Of a stretch of 64,000 bases of DNA, positions 36,201-44,734 are shown piece after piece. The notes under the pieces were generated by a model. That model was not told the DNA's origin, did no database searches, and saw nothing but the letters and a program-made list of their open reading frames with translations. The position numbers were made by a program, and so were the translations under genes. The stretch's first letter is position 1. Every line of letters begins with the position of its first letter. This stretch comes from Reddybacter sp041277045. Lineage in GTDB: Bacteria; Pseudomonadota; Gammaproteobacteria; Pseudomonadales; Porticoccaceae. The DNA lies in contig JBGFSY010000001.1 of the NCBI GenBank assembly GCA_041277045.1, positions 434,001-498,000 of the forward strand, given 5' to 3'.

Positions 36201-37334
36201 TGGTCAGTTGTGGCCTCCCCCCGCTGGCATATTACTGGCGAGGGCATTCCCGTTCTAAAGGTGGCGCCAGCCCACCGACAAGCTAACCAGCGCTGGCAGC
36301 CCTGGCCCGGCGAGACCCTCAAACTGCAAGCCGTAGAGCCCCAGCCCGTGCCCGGCCCGAACACCACTATTGAAAGCATTGCCCTCGACTACACACCGGG
36401 CAAGCGCAGTGCGGATGTAGAGCTAAAGCTGCAAATACGCACCAGCCTGGGCGGCGATTACCGTTTTCAGCAGCCCCCCGGCGCTGAATTGCAGAGCATG
36501 GTTATCGATGGCGTCGAACAAACCCGGCCCAAAGAAAAGGAGAGTGTGGTGATACCCCTGCACCCCGGCCTGCAAACGATCGACCTGAAATGGCAACTGC
36601 CCAGTGGCGTCGCCCTGCGCACGTTGACACCGAGTTTTGCGCTACCCACACCGGCCAACAATATCAATTTAAAAATTCACCTACCCCAGGGGCGCTGGCC
36701 GCTGCTACTCAGTGGCCCTGACATTGGCCCGGCCATGCTCTACTGGGGTGTGCTGGCGGTGATAATTGCCATCGCCATTGCTCTCGGCACCTGTGTGCAA
36801 CGTCTGCAATTATCGATACCCCTGAAAACCTGGCACTGGCTGTTACTGGCCATCGGCATGAGCACGGTCAATATGATCGGCAGCCTGCCCGTCGTCGTCT
36901 GGTTTTTTGCCATGGAGGCCCGCCGTCGCTACAACCCTGCCGCCCCATCAAAGCTCTTTAACCTGATGCAAATAGGCTTAATTGGGCTCTCGCTGGTGGC
37001 GCTGCTGAGTCTGTTTTTCACCATCCCGCAAAGCCTGCTGTCCTCACCCAATATGCAGATAACGGGCAATGGCTCCGGTGCCTATCTCTACCAGTGGTAT
37101 CAAGACCACAGCAGCGATAGCCTGCCCAATGCCTGGGTCTTTAGCCTGCCACTGTGGGTCTTTCGCCTCACCATGTTGCTGTGGTCCATGTGGCTGGTTT
37201 TCGCCCTGTTGAACTGGATCAAATGGGGCTGGCAATGCCTCTCCACCGGCAAACTGTGGGATAACCCGCCACCGCGACAGCCGCATAAAAAAACCATCAA
37301 AAAATCGATCAAACAAGATCACGCTGAAGAATAA
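33222..37334 (+). CDS. Very large modular membrane protein, family not recognised
   Basis: 1,370-residue protein I cannot assign to a known family. A signal peptide (ending near ISHA) leads to a beta-rich extracytoplasmic region (about 25-475). Membrane segments follow at about 476-566, 666-692 and 709-733, the last looking like an internal signal sequence. A second beta-rich region (about 735-1165) precedes a final bundle of about four helices (1168-1340) and a basic tail. A cysteine-pair module near residue 50-135 recurs near 760-855 and in part near 1085-1130. ATG 33222 has AAGGA upstream; an ATG at 33195 is possible. The acyl-CoA dehydrogenase gene begins 27 bases downstream. Likely envelope-located; function unknown. 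Confidence 0.85.
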   Translation: MTARLISALLLLFSAAISHATSPAKLPAPPALAQWESWVLRDQVQHPCPRIAQQTEQRRCVWPGQLAINIHPWGGAFSQRWEVIAASWITLPGDNKHWPQSVTINNKAAAVLDFKGKPALRVTAGNYTIKGQWHWQKTPQHLKVPTDTALIKLSNKGKTAKANTDLQGRLWLRSQSAKTPQKNLENTVKLAVFRSLNDAIPMRLETELRLSVAGKPREITLGQFLPNNAEAQYFESALPARIEPDGRLKIQARAGQWVIRLRARYLDQPSQFTMHSMDKEWPTQEIWSFRAAPHLRGVKPLGLPAIDPSQIDIPPHFAKLPTFLMTPGATLELQEQYRGDAAPAANRLNLQRTLWLDFDGAGATSKDSIRGTMTHGWRLHASPELQLGRIVANGTPQLVTQMDGETGAGIEIRQSQVDVEAINRIDSLANISANGWLHDFDNVELTLQLPPGWQLWHAGGPDSVQLSWLSRWDLWDLFICLLIVVALLRTLNWRWALIGAATLALTYHEPNSPLVSWVILVAALPLLKVLPSGKFKQLTTSFAYLALSALLIIILAFAVQQIRRGLYPQLEQNRAINASLYSYSQAPASLAKNRSKKNKEVGTVRMMDSATSPMLEEKAARKRYRPSDNVQTGPGEPDWQWQEVRIRWSGPVSVGEPLKLYLSPPLLTRLLKFVQVALVALLFYGLAGPLLREHHLFGRKEQTALPPGITSYLLPALLLLTGLGLHTPQVQAQGSVQNPTQSSLSFPSEKLLGELKAELLKAPLCAPQCAALQNVDISVNQQQLRLQFTANAGAQIAFPLPLDKSWQAQSILVDDKPATLAQDKGKLWVQLEAGVHTVLLTGLAHGDNISIPFALPPHDTRVTAPGWRVHGLNNGHISGGSVQLEKEQKQLVADTLLPPPIKPFVRVERQLNADIDWELITSVRRIAPQNGSINLRIPLLPGESVVSQNMLIEDHHIVVSLKSKQRQIQWRSVLKPTAKLRLTAAQTTDWVERWSVVASPRWHITGEGIPVLKVAPAHRQANQRWQPWPGETLKLQAVEPQPVPGPNTTIESIALDYTPGKRSADVELKLQIRTSLGGDYRFQQPPGAELQSMVIDGVEQTRPKEKESVVIPLHPGLQTIDLKWQLPSGVALRTLTPSFALPTPANNINLKIHLPQGRWPLLLSGPDIGPAMLYWGVLAVIIAIAIALGTCVQRLQLSIPLKTWHWLLLAIGMSTVNMIGSLPVVVWFFAMEARRRYNPAAPSKLFNLMQIGLIGLSLVALLSLFFTIPQSLLSSPNMQITGNGSGAYLYQWYQDHSSDSLPNAWVFSLPLWVFRLTMLLWSMWLVFALLNWIKWGWQCLSTGKLWDNPPPRQPHKKTIKKSIKQDHAEE

Positions 37335-37360
37335 AGACCCTAAATAATCAGGAAGCCCCG

Positions 37361-38626
37361 ATGAATTTTGATATCCCCGAGGACATCACCGCCTATCTCG
37401 CCGAGCTCGATAGTTTTATCGACGAGGTCATCAAGCCAATGGAAAACCGCGACGACAATATTCGCTTCTTCGACCACCGCCGCGAAGACGCCCGCACCGA
37501 CTGGGAGCGCGACGGCCTACCCAACGAGGAGTGGGAGGCCCTACTGGAGGAGTCGCGCCTCGCCGCCGATAGGGCCGGTCACTATCGCTACTCCCTGCCA
37601 AAAGAATACGGCGGCCAGGACGGCACAAACCTGGGTATGGCCATTATCCGCGAGCACTTCGCCCGCAAAGGCCTGGGCCTACACAACGATCTGCAAAACG
37701 AACACTCCATTGTCGGCAACAATGTCGGTATTTTGCTGATGATCGCCTATGGCACGGAGGCCCAAAAAGCCGAATGGCTGGAGCCGATGCTGGCCGGCAC
37801 CCGGCGCTTTGCCTTTGGCATTACCGAGCCCGAGCACGGCTCCGATGCCACCCATATGGAAACAAGTGCGGTGCGCGACGGCGAGCACTGGGTCATCAAC
37901 GGCGAGAAAACCTGGAACACCGGCATTCACACCTCCCCCTACGACATGGTGCTGGCCCGCACCAGTGGCAAGGCGGGCGATGCCTCGGGCATTACGGCTT
38001 TCCTGGTGCCGATGCAGGCCGAGGGTTTAAAAATTGAAGAAATGCTCTGGACCTTTAATATGCCCACCGACCACGGCCGGGTATCCCTTAAGAATGTACG
38101 CGTCGACGACTCCGCCATACTCGCCGGCGAGGGCAATGGCCTGCAGGTGGTGCAGCACTTCTTCAACGAAAACCGCATTCGCCAGGCAGCATCGAGTCTC
38201 GGCGCCGCGCAGTTTTGTATCGACCAGTCCATCGCCTACGCTCAGGAACGCAAGCCCTTCGGCAAGCCGCTGGCGGTCAATCAGGGCATACAGTTCCCCC
38301 TCGTCGACCTGCAAACCCGAGCCGAAATGCTGCGCGCACTGATTCGTCAGACGGCCTGGAAGATGGATACCTACGGCGCCTTTTCGGTCTCCGACAAGGT
38401 CTCGATGTGCAATTACACCGCCAATCGCCTGTGCTGTGATGCCGCGGACCAGGCCATGCAGGTTCACGGTGGGCTGGGCTATTCACGACACAAGCACTTC
38501 GAGCATATTTATCGCCACCACCGGCGCTACCGTATCACCGAGGGTGCCGATGAAATTCAAATGCGTCGTATCGCCGGCTATATGTTCGGCTTTATGAAAC
38601 AACAAAAGCCCAAGGGTGTCGCTTAG
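37361..38626 (+). CDS. Acyl-CoA dehydrogenase
   Basis: 421-residue flavoprotein that oxidises acyl-CoA thioesters to enoyl-CoA, passing electrons to ETF. Typical segments are FGITEPEHGSDATHMET (FAD/substrate contact), WVINGEKTWNTGIH, and the C-terminal MQVHGGLGYSRHKHFEHIY followed by RYRITEGADEIQMRRI, whose TEG glutamate fits the catalytic base. The N-terminal part is rather charged. Adenine-GAAG precedes the ATG by about 7 bases. It may be co-transcribed with the large membrane protein, although a functional link is not evident. Confidence 0.93.
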   Translation: MNFDIPEDITAYLAELDSFIDEVIKPMENRDDNIRFFDHRREDARTDWERDGLPNEEWEALLEESRLAADRAGHYRYSLPKEYGGQDGTNLGMAIIREHFARKGLGLHNDLQNEHSIVGNNVGILLMIAYGTEAQKAEWLEPMLAGTRRFAFGITEPEHGSDATHMETSAVRDGEHWVINGEKTWNTGIHTSPYDMVLARTSGKAGDASGITAFLVPMQAEGLKIEEMLWTFNMPTDHGRVSLKNVRVDDSAILAGEGNGLQVVQHFFNENRIRQAASSLGAAQFCIDQSIAYAQERKPFGKPLAVNQGIQFPLVDLQTRAEMLRALIRQTAWKMDTYGAFSVSDKVSMCNYTANRLCCDAADQAMQVHGGLGYSRHKHFEHIYRHHRRYRITEGADEIQMRRIAGYMFGFMKQQKPKGVA

Positions 38627-38724
38627 GCCAAAAAAATCACGCTATGTGTAGAATAGGACTAGGTAAACAAGGACGTCTTAATGCTAAAAACTCAACAAAA
38701 CACCCCTTTGTGCCCGGCGGCCAA

Positions 38725-38749
38725 CGTTTTCAACACCTCATTGAAAACG
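38725..38749. promoter_or_regulatory. Perfect 9-bp inverted repeat ahead of the hybrid kinase
   Basis: CGTTTTCAA (38725-38733), spacer CACCTCA, TTGAAAACG (38741-38749), ending 26 bases before the kinase ATG. No T-run follows, so it would act as an operator or as a leader stem controlling the kinase and the gene overlapping it. Confidence 0.45.
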
Positions 38750-38775
38750 CATAACACCCTAGAGACACAACGATA

Positions 38776-41700
38776 ATGCAGTTATCCAAAATTCAGCTGC
38801 GCATTTTATTGCCCATCTCTTTACTGCTCACAGTCGGCGCGTTGCTAGCCTTTTATGTACTGAAAAACTATCAGGTGGAGAATCAGCGCCTCGCCAGTCA
38901 TGGCGTTGAACAGGTCAAGCAGTCGCTGGGCTTCCTGAAACAAGAAATTGAATACCGCGCTTTTGAACCAGACTCTATCCGCAATGCCCAGCGACTGCTG
39001 ATGTCGAAAAGTATTGGTGAGGGCATTGAAACCCTTGCTCTCTTCAGCTCGTCAGGGCAGGTACTAGCCAGCCGTTTTGCCGAAAAAGACCGGCAAACTA
39101 AAACCCTACTACCTGACTTCACCAGCGCCCCTCAGGATCAGTACAAGATTAGTCTGGCCGCCGACGGAGAATCTATACAGGCCTACGTGCCACTCACATT
39201 AAACGCGCTGACAAACGAAGTCATACGGGAGCGAGCGCTACTCTTTGCCAGCTACAAATTGAGCACTAACAAAGCCGTTCTTTGGCAGCAAATACGCAGT
39301 GACTTTCAAGAGGTCTGGCTAGCGGTATTTTTCGCTATCATCGTCCTGGCTATTTTGCAGGAACGGCTTATCACCCGGCCACTGGCCAAGCTGGTCAACT
39401 TTTCACAGCAGCTCAGCAATGACTACTCCGGCCTGCAACATACAGGTACTTATCTGGGTGAAATTGCCACACTCAAGCAGGCTCTCAATACCATGAGCAG
39501 CAAGGTTGCTCGCACGATTAACGATCTCAATACACAGCAGGAAAACCTCGAAGTTACCCTGCATTCCATTGGTGATGCTGTTATTAGCACGGATGGCACA
39601 GGGCTGGTAACCCGAATGAATCCTGTCGCCGAGCAACTCACTGGCTGGTATGCCTACGAGGCCAGGGGCCTGCCGCTAAAAACCATTTTCCCCATCATCA
39701 GTGCTAGTACTCGTGAAGCTATCCCCAGCCCTGTTGATAAAGTCCTCAGCACCGGTGAAACGGTCTATTTAAGCAACCACACCACTTTAATTGCCAAAGA
39801 TGGCAGTGAATACCATATAGCCGACTCAGCGTCACCCATTCGTAATGGCGATGACAATATTGAAGGCATGATTCTGGTTTTCAATGATGTTACCGAGCAA
39901 TATAAATTACGCCTGGCTGCGAGAAATATTCAGCTACAGATAGAAGGCTTTTTCAACGACATGCAAGCCATGGCTGCTATTTTGGAGGCTGATGGCACCG
40001 TCACCTTTATAAACAACACACCGCTGAAAATCCGAGGGCTTAAACTCGACGACATTAGCGGTAAAAATTTTTGGGAGTGCCCCTGGTTCGACTACGGGAC
40101 GTCAATACAGGATTTAATTCACACTGACTGCCTGGCAGCTGCGCAAGGAAAACAAATTCTTAGAGATATACACATAAGTACCTCTCGGGGTGAGCTGATG
40201 TGGATTCAATTCAGCATCCACCCAGTATTTGACGCGCAGGGGCAGATTATTCAACTACTCGCAGAGGGGCACGATATAAACGCCAGGAAAAAAGCGGAAG
40301 AGGAACTTAGCGCCTCTCTACAACACATTAAACTTTATCGAGAACAAACACCCCTGGCAACAATTGAATGGAATATGGATTTCCAGATAAAGGACTGGAA
40401 TGCCGCTGCAAGTAAACTTTTTGGCTACACACGGGACGAGGCGATCGGTCGTGATGCAACTCTGATCGCGCCCGAATGCACAGCTCCCGAAGTAGACCAC
40501 GTCTGGGATAGCATCACCCATCAAAGCGGCGGTGAAATAAATATTAACCGCAATATCACCAAAGACGGCCGCAGCATCCTCTGTGAATGGCACAATAAAT
40601 CAATTGTTGAGCAAACAGGCAAAGTTATCGGCATGACATCTCTGGTACTGGATATCACCGCCGAGCACGATGCGAAATCAGCTCTAATCAAACAAGAACA
40701 GGAGCAACGGGAAATACTCAACTCCCTTGTCCAGGGTATTATTACACTCGACGAAAGGGGCAAAATACTGAACACTAATCCGGCAGTTGAGCAGATTTTC
40801 GGCTACTCTAATCAAGAGCTAATTGGCAAAGACCTGAGCACAATTATGCCTGGTTTTGACGCTGACAAAATTGAGCGGTATTTGACGCACTACGGCAAAG
40901 CTGGAGAGATTCCCACCCTCGATGTACATCGTGAGGCCATGGGGCTACGTAAAAACAAAACACAATTCTCCCTGCATGCCACAGCTGCAGAACTACCCCC
41001 AGCAACCGATGGTACACGTCGGTTTCTTAGTGCCTGCTATGACTTAACTGAAACAAAATTACAGCAGGCACACCTGCAACGCACACAAAAAATGAATCTT
41101 CTAGGTAAAGTCGTCGGCGGCATAGCTCACGATTACAATAATATGCTCGGTGTTATTCTTGGCTATGCCGATTTAATGACCCTCCAATATCACCACATTG
41201 AAGGCCTGGATAAGTATATTGAGCAGATATCGCAAGCTGGCGAGCGAGGTCGTAAACTCACCCAGCGCATGCTCGCCTTCTCCAAACACGAAAGCTCGCA
41301 CCCTGAAACCATTGAACTGCACCCCGTTCTCGTTGCACAAAACGAACTGCTCCGCAAATCCCTCACCGCCCTGGTCAAGCTCGAATACGAGCTCTGCGAC
41401 TCACCCTGGACAATCTATTTCGACGCCAGCGAACTGGAAGATACACTATTAAACTTAGCCATTAATGCTAAGCATGCCATGTCTGACGACGGCGTTTTAA
41501 CACTGGCAACACACAAGCGACATCTCTCTTTTAGCGAAGCCCGCATTCTAGGCTTGGCTGAGGGTGACTATATGGAGCTAAATGTCACTGATAACGGCTC
41601 GGGCATCAGTGAAGAACTCCAAAGCAAGATATTTGACCCCTTCTTTACCACCAAAGGTAGTGAAGGTACTGGCCTGGGCTTAAGCCAGGCCTACAGCTTT

Positions 41701-42216
41701 ATGGATCGCTGCGGCGGAACGATACAGGTCGAATCAAACCTGGGAGTCGGCACCTGCTTTTCTCTTTATTTCCCGCGTTATGAGGGTGCTGCGGCTCATC
41801 AGGCTGAGGTAGAAGATCATTCGGCACGAGTGCAGGCAAGCGGAGAAACCATTCTTATTGTCGATGACGAGCCAGCCCTACGAGAATTAACACGTGAAAT
41901 ACTCACCATTGCCGGCTATAAAGTATTAGTCGCAGGCGATGGCGAAACCGCACTAGCCATACTTGTAAATGAACCCATCGACTTAATGATAAGCGACATT
42001 ATTATGCCGAAGATGACGGGCTACGAGCTGGCAAAAATCGTCAATAAAAAATACCCCCTGACCAAGATACAACTAGCCAGTGGGTATAGCAGCGAGCAAG
42101 CCCTGAAGGAAGATCAAGAAGTTCTGCATAGTAATATTTTACGTAAACCTTTCCGCTCATCACAGCTGTTAGATACCGTTTTAGCATTACTGGGAAGCCC
42201 TATCAATGCCCAATAA
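38776..42216 (+). CDS. Four-PAS hybrid sensor histidine kinase
   Basis: 1,146-residue membrane sensor. TM1 (about 9-29), an extracytoplasmic domain (30-180), TM2 (181-200) and a HAMP-like linker lead to four PAS domains (about 260-375, 400-505, 518-630, 650-765). The kinase core has GGIAHDYNNMLGV with phospho-acceptor His785, N-box NLAINAKHAM, and G boxes DNGSGI, DPFFTTK and GTGLGLS. A C-terminal receiver (1028-1140) carries Asp1074 in MISDIIMPKMTG. The organisation resembles phosphorelay kinases. Its last 11 bases overlap the start of the hemerythrin-REC-EAL gene, suggesting that the receiver of that protein was its partner. Stimulus unknown. Confidence 0.95.
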   Translation: MQLSKIQLRILLPISLLLTVGALLAFYVLKNYQVENQRLASHGVEQVKQSLGFLKQEIEYRAFEPDSIRNAQRLLMSKSIGEGIETLALFSSSGQVLASRFAEKDRQTKTLLPDFTSAPQDQYKISLAADGESIQAYVPLTLNALTNEVIRERALLFASYKLSTNKAVLWQQIRSDFQEVWLAVFFAIIVLAILQERLITRPLAKLVNFSQQLSNDYSGLQHTGTYLGEIATLKQALNTMSSKVARTINDLNTQQENLEVTLHSIGDAVISTDGTGLVTRMNPVAEQLTGWYAYEARGLPLKTIFPIISASTREAIPSPVDKVLSTGETVYLSNHTTLIAKDGSEYHIADSASPIRNGDDNIEGMILVFNDVTEQYKLRLAARNIQLQIEGFFNDMQAMAAILEADGTVTFINNTPLKIRGLKLDDISGKNFWECPWFDYGTSIQDLIHTDCLAAAQGKQILRDIHISTSRGELMWIQFSIHPVFDAQGQIIQLLAEGHDINARKKAEEELSASLQHIKLYREQTPLATIEWNMDFQIKDWNAAASKLFGYTRDEAIGRDATLIAPECTAPEVDHVWDSITHQSGGEININRNITKDGRSILCEWHNKSIVEQTGKVIGMTSLVLDITAEHDAKSALIKQEQEQREILNSLVQGIITLDERGKILNTNPAVEQIFGYSNQELIGKDLSTIMPGFDADKIERYLTHYGKAGEIPTLDVHREAMGLRKNKTQFSLHATAAELPPATDGTRRFLSACYDLTETKLQQAHLQRTQKMNLLGKVVGGIAHDYNNMLGVILGYADLMTLQYHHIEGLDKYIEQISQAGERGRKLTQRMLAFSKHESSHPETIELHPVLVAQNELLRKSLTALVKLEYELCDSPWTIYFDASELEDTLLNLAINAKHAMSDDGVLTLATHKRHLSFSEARILGLAEGDYMELNVTDNGSGISEELQSKIFDPFFTTKGSEGTGLGLSQAYSFMDRCGGTIQVESNLGVGTCFSLYFPRYEGAAAHQAEVEDHSARVQASGETILIVDDEPALRELTREILTIAGYKVLVAGDGETALAILVNEPIDLMISDIIMPKMTGYELAKIVNKKYPLTKIQLASGYSSEQALKEDQEVLHSNILRKPFRSSQLLDTVLALLGSPINAQ

Positions 42217-43880
42217 AATCACGGGGAAAATCTGGCCATGGGCACTCGACTTGAATACAGGGCTGCCCGTCATTGATGATGAGCACCAACAATTGCTACA
42301 ACTCATTTATCAGGCCCATCTTCTTGCGGAACAGGGCGTAAGTACAACATAGCCACTTCAACAGGCTCGGGATCTTATCGCCTATACCGCAGCCTATTTC
42401 AGGCGCGAACAACACATCATGCAGGCGATGAACCATCCCGCCCTTGAATCTACCTGTGTAGCACAAGCGGCATTAATACAGGGCTTGCAACAGGATTTTA
42501 ATTCCCGTGCCTTTAACGAAGGATCGATTAGTGATTTCTTTATTTTTACTAAAAGACCGCCTGGTCGCACACATTAAAGCGGCAGATAAAAAATTTACGG
42601 CTATTAGCCACCCTTTAAATAGTAAGATTGAGACGGCGCTGTCCCATGCCGAACCTCTGGCAGCGATCAATACTGTTGATATTTATATCGTCGACGATGA
42701 ACAACAACATGTCGATCTGATGATAGAAATGACCAGCATCGCCGGCTTATCCGCAACAGGCTTTACATCGGCAAAACTTTTTGTCGATCACCCTATCGCC
42801 GACACCGACATCATCTTACTCGATTTAAACATGCCCGACATGGATGGCATTGAGGTCATACGCACCCTCTATAACAAGGGGTGCATGCAACCTATATTTT
42901 AGTCAGCGGTTTTGATCAGCGCGTGCCGCACTCGGCCAAAAAATTTACCGATGCAAAAAATATTCTGGTGGCAAAAAAACTCAGCAAGCCAATCAACACC
43001 AAAGAGTTTATCCATTACATCAGCCAACTGTATATTGATACTCGGCTACTACCGAACAACGCCACCACCCTGCAAATACAAACAACAAGCAACCAACAAA
43101 AACTCTCGCTTGAGCAATTAAAAACGGCTATCCGTGAAAACCAGTTAGTGCTGTTCTACCAGCCAAAACTGGCGATGGACAGTGGTGAGGTGACCGGCTT
43201 CGAGGCCCTGGTGCGACTCCAGCACCCAAAATTTGGCCTGATTTTCCCCGACCAGTTTATTGCCATGGCCGAGCAACATGATTTGATCTCCGAGCTCACC
43301 TACGAGGTTTTTAGGCTCGCCACCGAAGACTACTTACACTTTCGCGCTGCCGGAATTAATCCTGGCATTTCCATTAATATTTCTGCGCAGGATTTACTCG
43401 ATCTGTCGATGCCCGAACACTTTGCCGCACTCGCCAAGGCCAGCGACATCCCCCCCCGAAGCCATCACCATAGAGCTCACTGAAACCGCCATTTTAAAAT
43501 CGGTATCCGACTCCCTCGATATACTCAATAGACTGCGGATGAAGGGCTTTTCTCTCTCCATTGACGACTTTGGCACCGGTTACTCATCGCTAGTACAACT
43601 CTATCAGGCGCCTTTCACCGAACTCAAAATTGACCAACATTTTGTGATGAAAATGCTAGAAGATGACGAAGCCTTATCCATTGTGAAAATCTGTATTTTA
43701 TTAGCCAAAGAATTAAAAATGACGTCCGTCGCCGAAGGCATAGAAAGCCAGGATATTTGGGATAAATTAAAAGAACTCAACTGCGATCTAGCCCAGGGTT
43801 ATCTAATATCGAAGCCCATCCCCATCGACGCCTGCTGTGAATGGTTAACAAACAACAAGGCTATCAAGCTCTCACCCTAG
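42206..43880 (+). pseudogene. Broken hemerythrin-REC-EAL gene
   Basis: Reading starts at ATG 42206 inside the kinase gene and gives a hemerythrin-like domain, but TAG at 42350 stops it at codon 49. Beyond it the frame shifts three times, each at a homopolymer: T5 at 42543-42547 (one extra T), G4 at 42878-42881 (one G short) and C8 at 43450-43457 (one extra C). Repaired, the gene is 558 codons. The receiver shows VDDEQQHVD and LLDLNMPDMDG. The EAL phosphodiesterase keeps GFEALVRL, ITIELTETAI, DDFGTGYSS, LKIDQHF, and AEGIES with QGYLISKP, so its catalytic residues survive. Intended role: breakdown of c-di-GMP under kinase control. The fragment 42881-43483 has a GTG that might still be translated. 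Confidence 0.85.
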
Positions 43881-44734
43881 GTCGGCTCAAGTAATTCCCC
43901 ATAGCCCTGCCGGTACGTGCGGTAACGCAAAACATAGCCCAGCGCCAACAACCGGTCGTTGCGACAACGTTTATTCATGCCCTTTATCGCCACATTAGCA
44001 GGCCTGGCAGGTGGTGGCGGGCAAGACATTTCCTCGCTCAACCATAGCGCCACTTCTCCCAGGGGAACGGCCGCGCTATCGCTCACCAAATAAAGCTTAT
44101 CTAGGGGCTTGCCGGATAGCGACCGAGCAATTAAAAAGCACAAAATACCGAGACAGTCCGCTTCGTGAATACGATTGCTGTAACAGGGTGGATCATATTG
44201 CATCGCTCTGCCCTCACGCACCCGGCGTATCAAGCTTTCTCGACCCGGCCCATAAATACCGCTAAAGCGCAGTACGATGCTGTTAGCACAGTGCGCCCAC
44301 AACTGTTGCTCCGCCTGTATTAGAGCCTGACCATTAAAACTACTGGCTTCGGCTGGACTGCTCTCATCCACCCATTGCCCCCGGTCTTGTCCATAAACAC
44401 TGGTCGATGAAACCATCAGCCAGTGGGGACGCCGTGAGGATATCGAGCGGGCGAAGTGAGCCAGAACACGTTGCATGCCCCCTTGAAAAACACTTTGATA
44501 AGCCGCCGCATTGCGCTCAGCAGGGGCGAGAGCACAGACAACTAGATCGACATCGGTCGGTATCAACTCAACCATCGACGCCACGGTGATATCGACAAGC
44601 AGCACCTGCAGGCCGGCGAGAGGGTCTCTTAAGGGCCTGCGTTTAACCGCAATAACCGTGTGTTGTGCGGCTATCAAACGACACGCCAACTTGCGGCCGA
44701 GGCTGCCGCAACCCAATAGCAATATTTTAGCCAT
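43877..44734 (-). CDS. NAD-dependent epimerase/dehydratase-like SDR
   Basis: 285-residue extended short-chain dehydrogenase, similar to the YeeZ-like group. The N-terminus ILLLGCGSLGRKLACRL is the dinucleotide-binding glycine motif. SSTSVYGQDRGQWVDE corresponds to the active-site strand with Ser and Tyr, and LRFSGIYGPGRESL is a typical epimerase segment. The usual YxxxK tyrosine is recognisable but the lysine spacing is not clear. It overlaps the DUF2238 gene by eight bases and its stop overlaps the broken EAL gene end. Substrate unknown. Confidence 0.88.
   Translation of the reverse strand: MAKILLLGCGSLGRKLACRLIAAQHTVIAVKRRPLRDPLAGLQVLLVDITVASMVELIPTDVDLVVCALAPAERNAAAYQSVFQGGMQRVLAHFARSISSRRPHWLMVSSTSVYGQDRGQWVDESSPAEASSFNGQALIQAEQQLWAHCANSIVLRFSGIYGPGRESLIRRVREGRAMQYDPPCYSNRIHEADCLGILCFLIARSLSGKPLDKLYLVSDSAAVPLGEVALWLSEEMSCPPPPARPANVAIKGMNKRCRNDRLLALGYVLRYRTYRQGYGELLEPT

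Noticed and set aside
42507..43880. Treating the pieces after the TAG as separate intact genes
   Set aside because: Each piece lacks whole domains, while the repaired frame gives complete REC and EAL domains with exact length.
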